Source of the DNA: Lachnospiraceae bacterium
GTDB taxonomy: Bacteria > Bacillota > Clostridia > Lachnospirales > Lachnospiraceae
Assembly: GCA_900769175.1 (NCBI GenBank)
Contig: CAAGFP010000006.1
Location: forward strand, 1 to 58,169
Direction of reading: 5' to 3'
DNA: 58,169 nt
Under the pieces are notes generated by a model. The model did not search any database and was not told where the DNA came from. It saw nothing but the letters and a program-made list of their open reading frames with translations. The stretch's first letter is position 1; each line of letters begins with the position of its first letter. Positions 1 through 8,614 of this stretch are shown here, piece after piece. The position numbers and the translations under genes were made by a program.

Positions 1-11
1 ATACATAAATA

Positions 12-108
12 AGAATCTCGCTTGCGAGATTCTACGCGCCGAATGCGTGTTGCATACGCAACTTTCTTCTTTTCGCGCGAGTGCGCATCCTTCGCGGAGC
101 GTTTTTTA
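12..108 (-). repeat. Dispersed modular repeat, copy A (partial)
   Basis: This is the left-edge copy of a repeat also found at 17816-17883, 45713-45842 and 57177-57271. It has a perfect 10-bp inverted repeat (AGAATCTCGC, 12-21, with 24-33) and a core at 74-108 (CGCGCGAGTGCGCATCCTT then GCGGAGCG and a T-run). The TAA stop of the neighbouring polymerase gene lies inside the T-run. The terminal 16-bp hairpin of copies B and C is missing here because coding sequence begins. Read on the minus strand, the 12-33 hairpin is followed by a short T-rich stretch and could act as a terminator. Confidence 0.75.
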
Positions 109-1608
109 TGATTTCACTTTTTCATTCATATTCATTGCTATGATATATAAAACAAAAAGATTTAAAAATCCAATCTGGTATCCCCACTGCTCAACTTCAT
201 TGATATAAACCAACATGCAATATGCCAACCATAAAAATGAAAAGATATATTCGCTCTTTCCTTTTATTATTCCTTTTACACTTACTACAACTGATACGAA
301 GAATAAAATGATATACAGCGCACCCGGAATAATACCAAATTGGTACAACCATGAAATATAAGTATTATGAGGGTGCATAAGGAATCTAAAACTAGCCTCT
401 AACGACATGGACTCATGTCCCCATAAATTCATATCTTCCATATAAGCAATCCAATAAGAGATTCTTCCGGAAGAAAACCAGTCAATTGTATTTAACAATG
501 TTCCGCCCTGAATTACACCGTGTTTAGAATCCTCTCTGAAAAGATACTGGACAATTCTATGAAGATATAAAACTTTTTCACATACGAAGGTATTCGAAAT
601 AGATGTCCGGATATCATCTTTTGATACATCTTTTAATAAAAGAATCACAATAATCGCAAGGACAGCCACTACCGCCAGAATCCCCACTGTAATGGCAAGT
701 CTGGTATATAAGTTTTTCTTCTTTTTTGCCAACAGGATAAAAGCAGCAACAGCCACAACAAATACTGCAAGCATTGCAACACGGGCACTGATTAAATCGA
801 CACACACCAAAGCAAATGCCATGGCGAATGAATCCAATACAATCCATGGTATTCTCTTCTTTTCCCGTCTAATTTCCATAACCAGCCAGTAAAGTGCGCA
901 GATAAATGCACCTCCGGCAAAAATTCCGAATAATCCGTTATTAATAAAGATTCCGTAATAACGTTCTCCTGTATAAGGAACTGTCATGAAGGACTTTATC
1001 ATTGTATAAGCAAACGCAAGATAATAACCTATGGAAACACGGAAACAGACACGAATCCATTCTTCTTTTGTCAAACGGATAAGTAATAAAGCGAATACCG
1101 GAAATAACGGAAGAATCGTATAATGTCCACCCTTATTCAGAATCATTGCCGGAAGGAGGCAAACTACATAAAGAACGGAAAACCAAAGATTTCTTCCCTT
1201 TAAAATTACAATTTTTTTGTAAAGTATTATATCAAGCAACAGTACAAGACAAAGTGCAATTACAATATACCTCGGGAAATAAATATTGTATAAATCCGGC
1301 GATGACTCTTTATATTTTGCCGGCAGCAAAAAGATTAACGGAATACAAATTGCCGCTAAAACTCCGGTCTGCCAGTTTATTAATTTTGTCTTGTTTGCAA
1401 CCAGAACAATAATCATAAAGTAAAGCATGGCTTTCCAAAGAAAACCGTCCCGAATCGTCTGATATAATGATTCTGATACATAGCATAAATTTAGTATCAT
1501 TCTCATTGCAGCATAAATTGACACCAAAGCACCAACCAGACGCCAGATTTCTTCTTTCGTCGGCTTATGTATCAGATTTTTCAATTCAAATTTCTTTTCG
1601 TTTCCCAT
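106..1608 (-). CDS. O-antigen polymerase/ligase-like membrane protein
   Basis: A 500-residue polytopic membrane protein with about ten or more hydrophobic segments. A large loop in the C-terminal half contains the sequence SSGRISYW and then HPHNTYISWLYQFGI, which resembles the Wzy_C/O-antigen ligase signature (a His-Asn followed by hydrophobic residues and a Gly-rich turn). Such proteins join lipid-linked repeat units into polymer, or attach polymer to an acceptor, on the outer face of the membrane. The reading frame is open 14 codons further upstream, but the ATG at 1608 has a good AAAGGA ribosome site six bases before it, so I use that start. It is the last gene of the glycan block, 49 bases after the FlaA1-like gene. 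Polymerase versus ligase cannot be decided here. Confidence 0.75.
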   Translation of the reverse strand: MGNEKKFELKNLIHKPTKEEIWRLVGALVSIYAAMRMILNLCYVSESLYQTIRDGFLWKAMLYFMIIVLVANKTKLINWQTGVLAAICIPLIFLLPAKYKESSPDLYNIYFPRYIVIALCLVLLLDIILYKKIVILKGRNLWFSVLYVVCLLPAMILNKGGHYTILPLFPVFALLLIRLTKEEWIRVCFRVSIGYYLAFAYTMIKSFMTVPYTGERYYGIFINNGLFGIFAGGAFICALYWLVMEIRREKKRIPWIVLDSFAMAFALVCVDLISARVAMLAVFVVAVAAFILLAKKKKNLYTRLAITVGILAVVAVLAIIVILLLKDVSKDDIRTSISNTFVCEKVLYLHRIVQYLFREDSKHGVIQGGTLLNTIDWFSSGRISYWIAYMEDMNLWGHESMSLEASFRFLMHPHNTYISWLYQFGIIPGALYIILFFVSVVVSVKGIIKGKSEYIFSFLWLAYCMLVYINEVEQWGYQIGFLNLFVLYIIAMNMNEKVKS

Positions 1609-1657
1609 GTTTTTTCCTTTATTATATTTCATTTCCCGGACATTTATCATTTAACGT

Positions 1658-3553
1658 CTAATGTGATTTATCCACAATATAATTTCCGAGGATCTCAGCA
1701 ACCCTGTCTTTTACTCCATCCTGTTCGGACTCCGCAAGTTCTTTTAATTCCGAAAGCTGTGCTTCGAATTCTTTTTCGTCGAATTCAATCGGACGTCCGA
1801 TATGGATCAGTTTATTATCGGTATCTCTCATCCCTTCTTCTGCCATAAGAAGCTCTTCATACATTTTTTCACCCGGGCGCAAGCCTGTAAATACAATTTC
1901 AATATCTTCTCCGACGCGATAACCGGATAACTGAATCAGATTCTTGGCAAGGTCAAGTATTTTAACCGGTTCACCCATGTTAAGGACAAAGATTTCCCCG
2001 CCCTTTGCATAAGCTCCCGCCTGTAAAACCAAAGAAACCGCCTCCGGAATCGTCATGAAATATCGAATAATATTCGGGTCCGTAACCGTAACAGGACCAC
2101 CTGCTGCGATTTGTTTTTTAAACAGCGGAATTACACTTCCGTTACTTCCGAGCACATTTCCGAAACGCACGGCAACAAATTCTGTTTTGGAACGTGCATT
2201 CATCATCTGGATAATCATTTCACACATTCTCTTGGAAGCACCCATGATATTTGTAGGATTTACAGCTTTATCCGTAGAAATCATAACGAATTTCTTCACA
2301 CCGTACTTGTCAGCAACCTTTGCAGTCTTATAGGTGCCGAAGACATTATTTTTAATTGCCTCATTCGGACTGTCTTCCATCAGAGGAACATGCTTATGGG
2401 CAGCTGCATGGTATACGATATCCGGTCTGTATTGTTCAAATATGGATTCCAGTCTTAACTCATTACGAACCGAAGCAATCAAGACTACAAGATTTAATTC
2501 CGGGTAATTACGTTTTAACTCCTGCTGGATTTCATAAGTTGTATTCTCATAAATATCAATAATCAGAAGGCATGCCGGTTCATGCGCAGCAATCTGACGG
2601 CAGAGTTCGCTTCCGATGGAACCGCCACCCCCCGTAACCATGACCGTTTTCCCTTTCACATAACCGATAATCTCATCAATATTGACCTTAACCGGTTCTC
2701 TTCCGAGCAAGTCCTCAATTTGAACCTCACGAAGTTTTGAAACACTGACTTCTCCGTTAATTAACTGATAGATAGCAGGAAGAATTCTAAGTTTACATCC
2801 GGTTTCTTTACAGATTTCGACAATTGCTTTTATTTCAGAAGGCTTTGCAGATGGAATTGCAATCACAATTTCATCAATTGCATATTCATTGACTGCATCC
2901 GCAATCTTTTCCCTTCCTCCCACAATGGGAATCCCCCGAAGATACTTCCCATGGCAGCCTGAATTATCATCAATGACACAACAGACCTTCATAGTCAGGT
3001 AATCTGAATTCTCAATTTCTTTTATGATTGCATTTCCGGCCGCACCCGCGCCGATTATCATGCACTTCTGCATATCTTTGCCATGCAATACCTTTTGCTT
3101 CTGCTGTCCGAGAACGCGTATAATACGATAACCGAAACGGATTAACGCTGTCCCTCCAAGCAAAAAGAAACCATAAAAGAAGATAAAGGATCTTGGCATA
3201 AAATTCTGATTATCATTGATTCCCATGACCTTTTCCATAATGAAAAAGATAAGAATCTCCGAAATACAGCAACAGCCCACAGCTCCTACCAGTCGAAGCA
3301 GTTCACTTGCACTTGCATATCTCCAGACGCTTTTATAAAGTCTCCACACCCAGAATATGATAAGGGTGATGACAACTGCAAAGCCCATTGCAATCAGTGC
3401 ACGGTCCAGATACTTTTTTGAAATACTCTGCACCGAGAAATCAAATCTTACAAGCAGTGCCAGATAAGTAGATGCCATCACACATAAAATATCCCAGAAT
3501 GCAATCAGTATGGTTCGATATATTTTTTGTGAAACAGGTTTTTTTATGCTCAT
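1658..3553 (-). CDS. UDP-GlcNAc 4,6-dehydratase, FlaA1/PglF/CapD type (membrane form)
   Basis: A 631-residue protein with four N-terminal membrane segments (about residues 14-37, 51-72, 85-106, 121-139), a CoA-binding-like Rossmann domain (GAGAAG near 168-173) and a C-terminal extended-SDR domain (TGGGGSIG at 307-314, STDKA at 426-430, MGASK at 437-441). As in PglF and WbpM, the usual catalytic Tyr of the SDR triad is replaced by Met. The family converts UDP-GlcNAc to UDP-2-acetamido-4-keto-6-deoxy-glucose at the inner membrane face. Together with the aminotransferase at 8615-9832 and the small phosphoglycosyltransferase at 7921-8604, it forms a plausible route to a 4-amino-6-deoxy sugar that starts a glycan. 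Nine bases separate it from the upstream GT2 gene, so it is probably cotranscribed. Confidence 0.88.
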   Translation of the reverse strand: MSIKKPVSQKIYRTILIAFWDILCVMASTYLALLVRFDFSVQSISKKYLDRALIAMGFAVVITLIIFWVWRLYKSVWRYASASELLRLVGAVGCCCISEILIFFIMEKVMGINDNQNFMPRSFIFFYGFFLLGGTALIRFGYRIIRVLGQQKQKVLHGKDMQKCMIIGAGAAGNAIIKEIENSDYLTMKVCCVIDDNSGCHGKYLRGIPIVGGREKIADAVNEYAIDEIVIAIPSAKPSEIKAIVEICKETGCKLRILPAIYQLINGEVSVSKLREVQIEDLLGREPVKVNIDEIIGYVKGKTVMVTGGGGSIGSELCRQIAAHEPACLLIIDIYENTTYEIQQELKRNYPELNLVVLIASVRNELRLESIFEQYRPDIVYHAAAHKHVPLMEDSPNEAIKNNVFGTYKTAKVADKYGVKKFVMISTDKAVNPTNIMGASKRMCEMIIQMMNARSKTEFVAVRFGNVLGSNGSVIPLFKKQIAAGGPVTVTDPNIIRYFMTIPEAVSLVLQAGAYAKGGEIFVLNMGEPVKILDLAKNLIQLSGYRVGEDIEIVFTGLRPGEKMYEELLMAEEGMRDTDNKLIHIGRPIEFDEKEFEAQLSELKELAESEQDGVKDRVAEILGNYIVDKSH

Positions 3554-3562
3554 TTTAACTTC

Positions 3563-4483
3563 TTATTCTTCCTTCCCCTTTTTTCGAAGAAAAACTCCAA
3601 GATTTCCATGAAGGATATCATATCCTACATGTGCAACCGCCTCTGCCAAAGCAAGTTTTCTTTTTCTCATTTTATACATGGGAGATAAATCTTTCGCAAA
3701 ACGGCTTTGAGCCTCAGAAAGAATCATCTCATCATCTTTTTTATAAATACGGTTATATCTTTTATTCTTTCTATAATAATTCCGAAATACAAGAACAGGA
3801 TTCTTTTCAATATGTTCATAATAATTTCCGGAAAGATTATTCAGATGAATTCTGTAATTTACTAACGGTTCATCCACATAGCCGATATTCCCCATACATG
3901 CAAGCATCACACGAAGGAACCGGTCCGGCTCCTCCATTTGTCCGGGAATGGAAAAGCTTTTTTCAATCCCGCCATTCCGAAATCCGATACAATTTGCCGG
4001 GAAGTTGCTCTGAAACTTTAAATTATCCTCTAAATCGGATATTGTTTTATGTTTATGTTTTCGAAAACGATTCTCTGATTCAAGTAGGACACGATCATCC
4101 TGTGAAATCAAACGTCTGTCACAGCCTACGCCGTAACAATCAGGGTGCGATTGAAGAAATGAAATCTGTTTTTCAATCTTTCGAGGATTCCATATGTCAT
4201 CCTGATCTGCCAGAAAAACATAATCTCCCGTAATATCATGAATGATACCGTTTCTGTTTCCGGCCCTTCCCAGATTCTTTTCTCTTAAAACCAAATCAAT
4301 CCGGAAATCAGAGGTCTTGTTTTTTTCTTTAAATTGCGATAAAATGTCTGTCGTCCGATCCGTCGATGCATCATCCGCAATCAAAAGCTGAATCGGACGA
4401 TAACTTTGTGCAAGTATGGATTCAAGCATCGGAACCAGATATTTTTCTCCGTTATAGGTTAAAAGCACAACTGTTGCACTCAT
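3563..4483 (-). CDS. Glycosyltransferase family 2
   Basis: A 306-residue GT-A fold enzyme. The N-terminus has the family pattern VVLLTYNGEKYL, then IADDAS near residue 36-41 and the metal-binding-type FLADQDDIW near 92-100. The WxxxR/RFLR-like region typical of rhamnosyl and similar GT2 enzymes follows. No membrane segments are visible, so it should act on nucleotide-sugar donors at the cytoplasmic membrane surface, extending a lipid-linked glycan. The ATG has a GGAG site eight bases upstream. Its sugar specificity cannot be read from the sequence. Confidence 0.85.
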   Translation of the reverse strand: MSATVVLLTYNGEKYLVPMLESILAQSYRPIQLLIADDASTDRTTDILSQFKEKNKTSDFRIDLVLREKNLGRAGNRNGIIHDITGDYVFLADQDDIWNPRKIEKQISFLQSHPDCYGVGCDRRLISQDDRVLLESENRFRKHKHKTISDLEDNLKFQSNFPANCIGFRNGGIEKSFSIPGQMEEPDRFLRVMLACMGNIGYVDEPLVNYRIHLNNLSGNYYEHIEKNPVLVFRNYYRKNKRYNRIYKKDDEMILSEAQSRFAKDLSPMYKMRKRKLALAEAVAHVGYDILHGNLGVFLRKKGKEE

Positions 4484-4556
4484 AGTTTCTCCATTGATTG
4501 ATTTATTTTATTTTCTGCTTTCAAAATAAAACTGAATCCATATTCTATACATTATT

Positions 4557-5228
4557 TTATTCTGTTTGCATCTTAATCATTTTAACAAGTAACGATACCG
4601 CTTCATCGCATTCTGCATTATTATCGAATCTCATTCCTTTGCATGAAGCAGTAAGAATTTCACACCTTTGGGCTAATTGAATCAGCAATTGTTCCCTCTC
4701 ATTATCCGGAAGATGTTCCAACCTTGAAGCACCGTTTTTTCTTTTCTGAATTCTTTCATTTGCAGTCTGCGGTAATACAAAACAGTAAATAAACCGAAGA
4801 TTTCCATCCGCAAACGATAAAAGGGTCCTAACGTTTTCTTTAAAATCCTGCTTTGGTGAATACAGGTAAAGGGATAAAATCGCCTGCGCAATTCCCTCAT
4901 CCAGAATCACATAATCCGCCTCTTTTGCTCTTTTTATTGAACAAAGTGTGTATGTGAAATTAATCCACATTTTAATAAAACTTGTTTCAGAATTCTTTAC
5001 GGTTTTCAGGATTTTAGTCAAAGCAAGATTTTGGGCAGGATTCGTGATTGCATACTGCAACGAAAGAAACACCTTTTGAATCCTCCGGCTCATTCCAGAG
5101 GACGCCATATCCAGTTTCCAGGAAGGCTCTTTTACTGTATATCCTTCTTCCCTGAGTATATCGGCCGCCAGATGCGAGATTGTACTTTTCCCGCTTCCGG
5201 GCAGCCCGTAAAGATCAATAATCTGCAC
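4557..5228 (-). CDS. P-loop kinase-like protein (nucleoside/adenylate-kinase type)
   Basis: A 223-residue soluble protein whose N-terminus carries a clear Walker A (GLPGSGKST, residues 8-16). The middle has a hydrophobic strand ending in YVILDEG, a plausible Walker B or substrate-binding aspartate. The layout resembles small-molecule kinases. It starts with GTG and shares one base with the stop of the upstream gene (TAGTG at 5230-5226), with GGAGAG upstream, so translation is probably coupled. Its partner is itself a kinase-like fusion, so the pair may phosphorylate a glycan or lipid precursor. The substrate is unknown. Confidence 0.65.
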   Translation of the reverse strand: MQIIDLYGLPGSGKSTISHLAADILREEGYTVKEPSWKLDMASSGMSRRIQKVFLSLQYAITNPAQNLALTKILKTVKNSETSFIKMWINFTYTLCSIKRAKEADYVILDEGIAQAILSLYLYSPKQDFKENVRTLLSFADGNLRFIYCFVLPQTANERIQKRKNGASRLEHLPDNEREQLLIQLAQRCEILTASCKGMRFDNNAECDEAVSLLVKMIKMQTE

Positions 5229-6700
5229 TAAATCACTCTCCAGACAGCTGCCATTACCTTGGAAAGAGACTCTTTCATATCACAATCCGTATAGATTTCT
5301 TCATTGTTTCTTGAGAAATTCATTTTTGCAATTGCAGCTTTTTTATTCTCTATCTCTTCCGGTGTCATTTCCGGTTTTCTTTCAATTGCCACCTCTGTGG
5401 GCACCATTAGTTTAATGGTTAAATCAGGCGGATTGAAAGAAAAGCTTCTGTATATGGAGTATTCCCAGCAGGCAATCCGATAGAACAATCCTTTTCCTTT
5501 AGAAAGATAACGCGTCAGAAGCGGGCCGTCACTGTATCCGGCTACCTCGATCTGCGGGTAACGATCACAAAGTACGACCAGTCCGTTATTTCTCGCCTTC
5601 GTCATCTCACGAAGTTTCTTTTTCTTTTCATTTGCAAGCGTAACTGCCCAGATCATTTTTGCAAATGAATATAATCTTGCTTTCAATGAAACTTTCTTCT
5701 TTTCACTGTATTCCTTCTCAACGGCATGACCGACACCTTTTCCGCCGACCTTTTTGGCAATCAGTTTCATAGGCTTTCGAATCAACGAACTGCTGCCGTC
5801 ACCGCTTCCTAAATACACACTCTTTACATCTATCTTTTTCGATAATTCTTTTTTCACATATTTCAAAGTAGTGGACTTCCCGGCACCGTCACAGCCAAGA
5901 AAAACAACCACACTGCCACCGGAAGGTGAGATACGGAGTCCTGCCTGATTGCTGTTTAATCCAAGACGTCTTTTAACCCCCGCAACCAGCCAGAAATACT
6001 CTCTTTTGCTTCTTAAGCATCTCGAACCCACTTTTGTAAATCCGGTAAAAATCTTCAAGGATTTCCTTGCTTTTTTATATAATTTTCGAAACTGTCCTTT
6101 CTTCGTTAATTCCTTTTGGGTAAGCGGTAATAAGGCCGGAATGAAATCCTCGCCCAGCATTTCCCCGATGGCAGATTTCATTTTGTCTTCACAAATACGT
6201 TCACGGAGCCATTTAAGTTCAATCCTGTCATCTTTTCCCAGTTTCCTTCCGGTATCGCGCAGGCGTAACTTTAATGCAATTCGAACCAGAAGCAGTACCA
6301 TTTCGGTTTCCGGATTTGAAATATATATTCCGCTTTCATCCCGAATTCTGTTATCCAGAATATAATCCGTCCACGGAGTAATGGTATAGCCTTTTAAATG
6401 CTTCTCTCCCAGTGTCATGCGGTAATGAAGATGCAAATGCCAGATTTTTGCCGTTTCCTCATCCATGCCAATATAATCTTCAATGGCGTTATACTGCATT
6501 AACGGCACACTTCTGAAACGCTTTAATCCACACTCGTTTAATACTCTGTCCAACAGACTTCTTTGATTCGGATCAAATAACATGTCCAGATCCGTATCGC
6601 CGCAAAGCGCTTCATTTAAGTGCTCATTACTTTTCCAATGACAATATTTTATATTGTTTTCATCGAATGCCTGAAGCATTTTCTGAATGGAAGATAACAT
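5228..6700 (-). CDS. Nucleotidyltransferase-like / thymidylate-kinase-like fusion protein
   Basis: A 490-residue protein. The N-terminal part contains HWKSNEHLNE followed by GDTDLDMLF (34-42), which resembles the Gly-x-x-Asp-x-Asp signature of minimal nucleotidyltransferases. A basic linker leads to a C-terminal P-loop kinase domain with GCDGAGKST (269-277) and CDRYP (378-382), the latter typical of thymidylate kinases. It is far too long for a housekeeping Tmk and sits among glycan genes, so a role in phosphorylating a glycan, sugar or lipid intermediate is more likely than nucleotide metabolism; this is inference. It is coupled to the kinase gene just downstream. Confidence 0.65.
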   Translation of the reverse strand: MLSSIQKMLQAFDENNIKYCHWKSNEHLNEALCGDTDLDMLFDPNQRSLLDRVLNECGLKRFRSVPLMQYNAIEDYIGMDEETAKIWHLHLHYRMTLGEKHLKGYTITPWTDYILDNRIRDESGIYISNPETEMVLLLVRIALKLRLRDTGRKLGKDDRIELKWLRERICEDKMKSAIGEMLGEDFIPALLPLTQKELTKKGQFRKLYKKARKSLKIFTGFTKVGSRCLRSKREYFWLVAGVKRRLGLNSNQAGLRISPSGGSVVVFLGCDGAGKSTTLKYVKKELSKKIDVKSVYLGSGDGSSSLIRKPMKLIAKKVGGKGVGHAVEKEYSEKKKVSLKARLYSFAKMIWAVTLANEKKKKLREMTKARNNGLVVLCDRYPQIEVAGYSDGPLLTRYLSKGKGLFYRIACWEYSIYRSFSFNPPDLTIKLMVPTEVAIERKPEMTPEEIENKKAAIAKMNFSRNNEEIYTDCDMKESLSKVMAAVWRVI

Positions 6701-6718
6701 TTCATTTCCCCATCTTTC

Positions 6719-7873
6719 TTAATCAGTGTTTGGTGCTTTTTTCTTCAAAATTTCGGATATTTCTTCTAAATATGCACGAACTACTATTTCTCTTGAAAAG
6801 TTTTCTTTTACATGATTTCTTCCGCATTCACCCATGCGTTTTCTCTCATCATTTCCAAGTGATAAAAACATTTCAATTTTTTCTACTAAAGCATCTACAT
6901 TTCCCCCCGGATAAATAAACCCGGACTCATTATCCTTCAAGGTTTCCCGGCAGCCCGGATTGTCCGTTGTAATAATCGGTCGACCGGAAGAAGCATTTTC
7001 AAGCAATACATTACTCATGCCCTCTCCGTAAGTGGAAGGATGAATGATGGCATGTGCCCGCTCAATGAAAGGATGCACATCCTTCTGGCTTCCACGGTAT
7101 TTCACTATATTTCTTTCCTCTAACGCCTTAAGCTTGTCTTCGTAATGAATCTCTGTCGGCTCAATGAAACCAAGCATATTAAATTCGGTCTCCGGATAGT
7201 TTTCTTTGATTCTTTCGGCTGCTGCCATATAATCATCTACGCCTTTATCCTTAAGAATACGACCAATATAATTAAACACAACCGGCTGACCGCATTTCCC
7301 GTTTCCGCCATCCGGATAACTTAGGACGGGATAACGGTTCAAATCAACACCGGAACCCGGAATCAGGCGTGTTGTTCCCCTGACAAGACCTTTTTCCTTT
7401 GCCAGTTTCATATTGGTATCATTTTGGAACATTACGCAGGCTGCATTCCGATAAGCCATTTTAAATAAAGTCAGAATAAAGGTCTGCATCATTTTACCTT
7501 TATTCAAAACACTGCCGAATCCCGTAACATTATTTATATAGGGAATATGACACATTCCGGCAGCAAAGCTTCCGTAAACATTCGGCTTTGCAGTATATGT
7601 CAGCACCACATCCGGACGATATTTTTTAAACAATTTGCGATAATGACAGAATAGTTTCCAATCGGAAATCACATTCGTTCCACGCCTGTCAATTACCGGA
7701 TCGTCATATTGATAATTCCAATCCGATAAAAGTTCGAACTTCTCACCATACGGGCAGGAAATTAACACTTCATAGCCTTCGCGAAACAATCCTTCAATCA
7801 GTTCTTTTCGAAAGCAATAAATATCATCATCATTATTGGTAAGTAGCGCAATTAGAGGTTTTTTATTATCCAA
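6719..7873 (-). CDS. Glycosyltransferase family 4 (GT-B fold)
   Basis: A 384-residue GT-B enzyme. The N-terminal domain begins PLIALLTNNDDDIYCFRKEL, and the C-terminal donor domain has YIGRILKDKGVDDY and the retaining-GT4 signature EGMSNVLLENASSGRP with its E-x7-E spacing. It probably adds the second sugar to the lipid-linked intermediate made by the neighbouring phosphoglycosyltransferase, as PglA does after PglC; this is inferred from position. The start appears to be TTG at 7873, because no ATG or GTG lies before the conserved first strand. A GAGG and an AAAGGAG precede it at short and long spacing. Confidence 0.85.
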   Translation of the reverse strand: MDNKKPLIALLTNNDDDIYCFRKELIEGLFREGYEVLISCPYGEKFELLSDWNYQYDDPVIDRRGTNVISDWKLFCHYRKLFKKYRPDVVLTYTAKPNVYGSFAAGMCHIPYINNVTGFGSVLNKGKMMQTFILTLFKMAYRNAACVMFQNDTNMKLAKEKGLVRGTTRLIPGSGVDLNRYPVLSYPDGGNGKCGQPVVFNYIGRILKDKGVDDYMAAAERIKENYPETEFNMLGFIEPTEIHYEDKLKALEERNIVKYRGSQKDVHPFIERAHAIIHPSTYGEGMSNVLLENASSGRPIITTDNPGCRETLKDNESGFIYPGGNVDALVEKIEMFLSLGNDERKRMGECGRNHVKENFSREIVVRAYLEEISEILKKKAPNTD

Positions 7874-7920
7874 CGCCTCAGTACTCCTTTATTTCATCAT
7901 CCCGGAATCGAACCGTTTTG

Positions 7921-8604
7921 TTACTTTAACACTGCAAAAACAGTTCGAAACATTGTCTTTATTTCTCCCATTAATGAGAAATTCCTGATTGCATCAAGAT
8001 TGTATTTCATTTTCTTTGGAAGGATTTCTTTGATATAGGTTTCATCCGCGTTTGCGGCATCTTTTAATAATTCTGCCTCATCCTTAAAACATATACTTGC
8101 TTCCGAAGTAACTCCTGCGGGAAGTAACAGTGTTGCAAGCATTTCCGGCGAATATGCATCTACATATTTCTTCACTTCCGGTCTTGTCCCGACAAAAGAC
8201 ATGTCACCTAAAAATATATTGAAAAGCTGAGGAAGTTCATCTAAACGTAAATCCCTTAACTTACTTCCTATCTTCGTAATTCTGCTGTCCCCTTCAGTCG
8301 TCACTAAGGTACCGATTCTGTCCGCATTAGCAACCATGGTACGGAATTTAAAAATACGAAATTCCTTTCCGTTTGTGGTAATTCTGACCTGCCGGTAAAA
8401 TACGCCGCCTTTGGAATCTGTCGCAATCAAAACAGAAATTACCAATAAAAACGGAGACAAAAGTATAATCAGAAGTGCGGAAAGAAAAAGGTCAAACACC
8501 CTTTTTATAAAAAGTTCAAAACGATGTTTTTTTAAAATATCATAATATTCCTTTACTTCCGGTGTCTGAAACTGTTTTGGCAGTTGCTCCCATTTTTTTA
8601 ACAT
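7921..8604 (-). CDS. Small phosphoglycosyltransferase (PglC/WcfS-like sugar-phosphate transferase)
   Basis: A 227-residue monotopic phosphoglycosyltransferase. It has one hydrophobic re-entrant helix (KRVFDLFLSALLIILLSPF, about residues 35-53), the FRIFKFRTM motif, and the catalytic Asp-Glu dyad within RLDELPQLFN, followed by GDMSFVGTRPE. The family moves a sugar-1-phosphate from a UDP-sugar to undecaprenyl phosphate, committing a glycan to assembly. An ATG (8604) directly follows a GTG in frame; I chose the ATG. The ribosome site is weak, so translation may depend on coupling to the aminotransferase gene ten bases upstream. This is the second initiating enzyme in the window, besides the large one at 36981-38381. 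Confidence 0.9.
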   Translation of the reverse strand: MLKKWEQLPKQFQTPEVKEYYDILKKHRFELFIKRVFDLFLSALLIILLSPFLLVISVLIATDSKGGVFYRQVRITTNGKEFRIFKFRTMVANADRIGTLVTTEGDSRITKIGSKLRDLRLDELPQLFNIFLGDMSFVGTRPEVKKYVDAYSPEMLATLLLPAGVTSEASICFKDEAELLKDAANADETYIKEILPKKMKYNLDAIRNFSLMGEIKTMFRTVFAVLK

Positions 8605-8614
8605 CACAAGACTT

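Noticed and set aside
3631..4233. Plus-strand frame of 200 codons
   Set aside because: It is a shadow of the GT2 gene, whose conserved motifs lie on the minus strand; the composition (Ser, Phe, His rich) is typical of an antisense frame.
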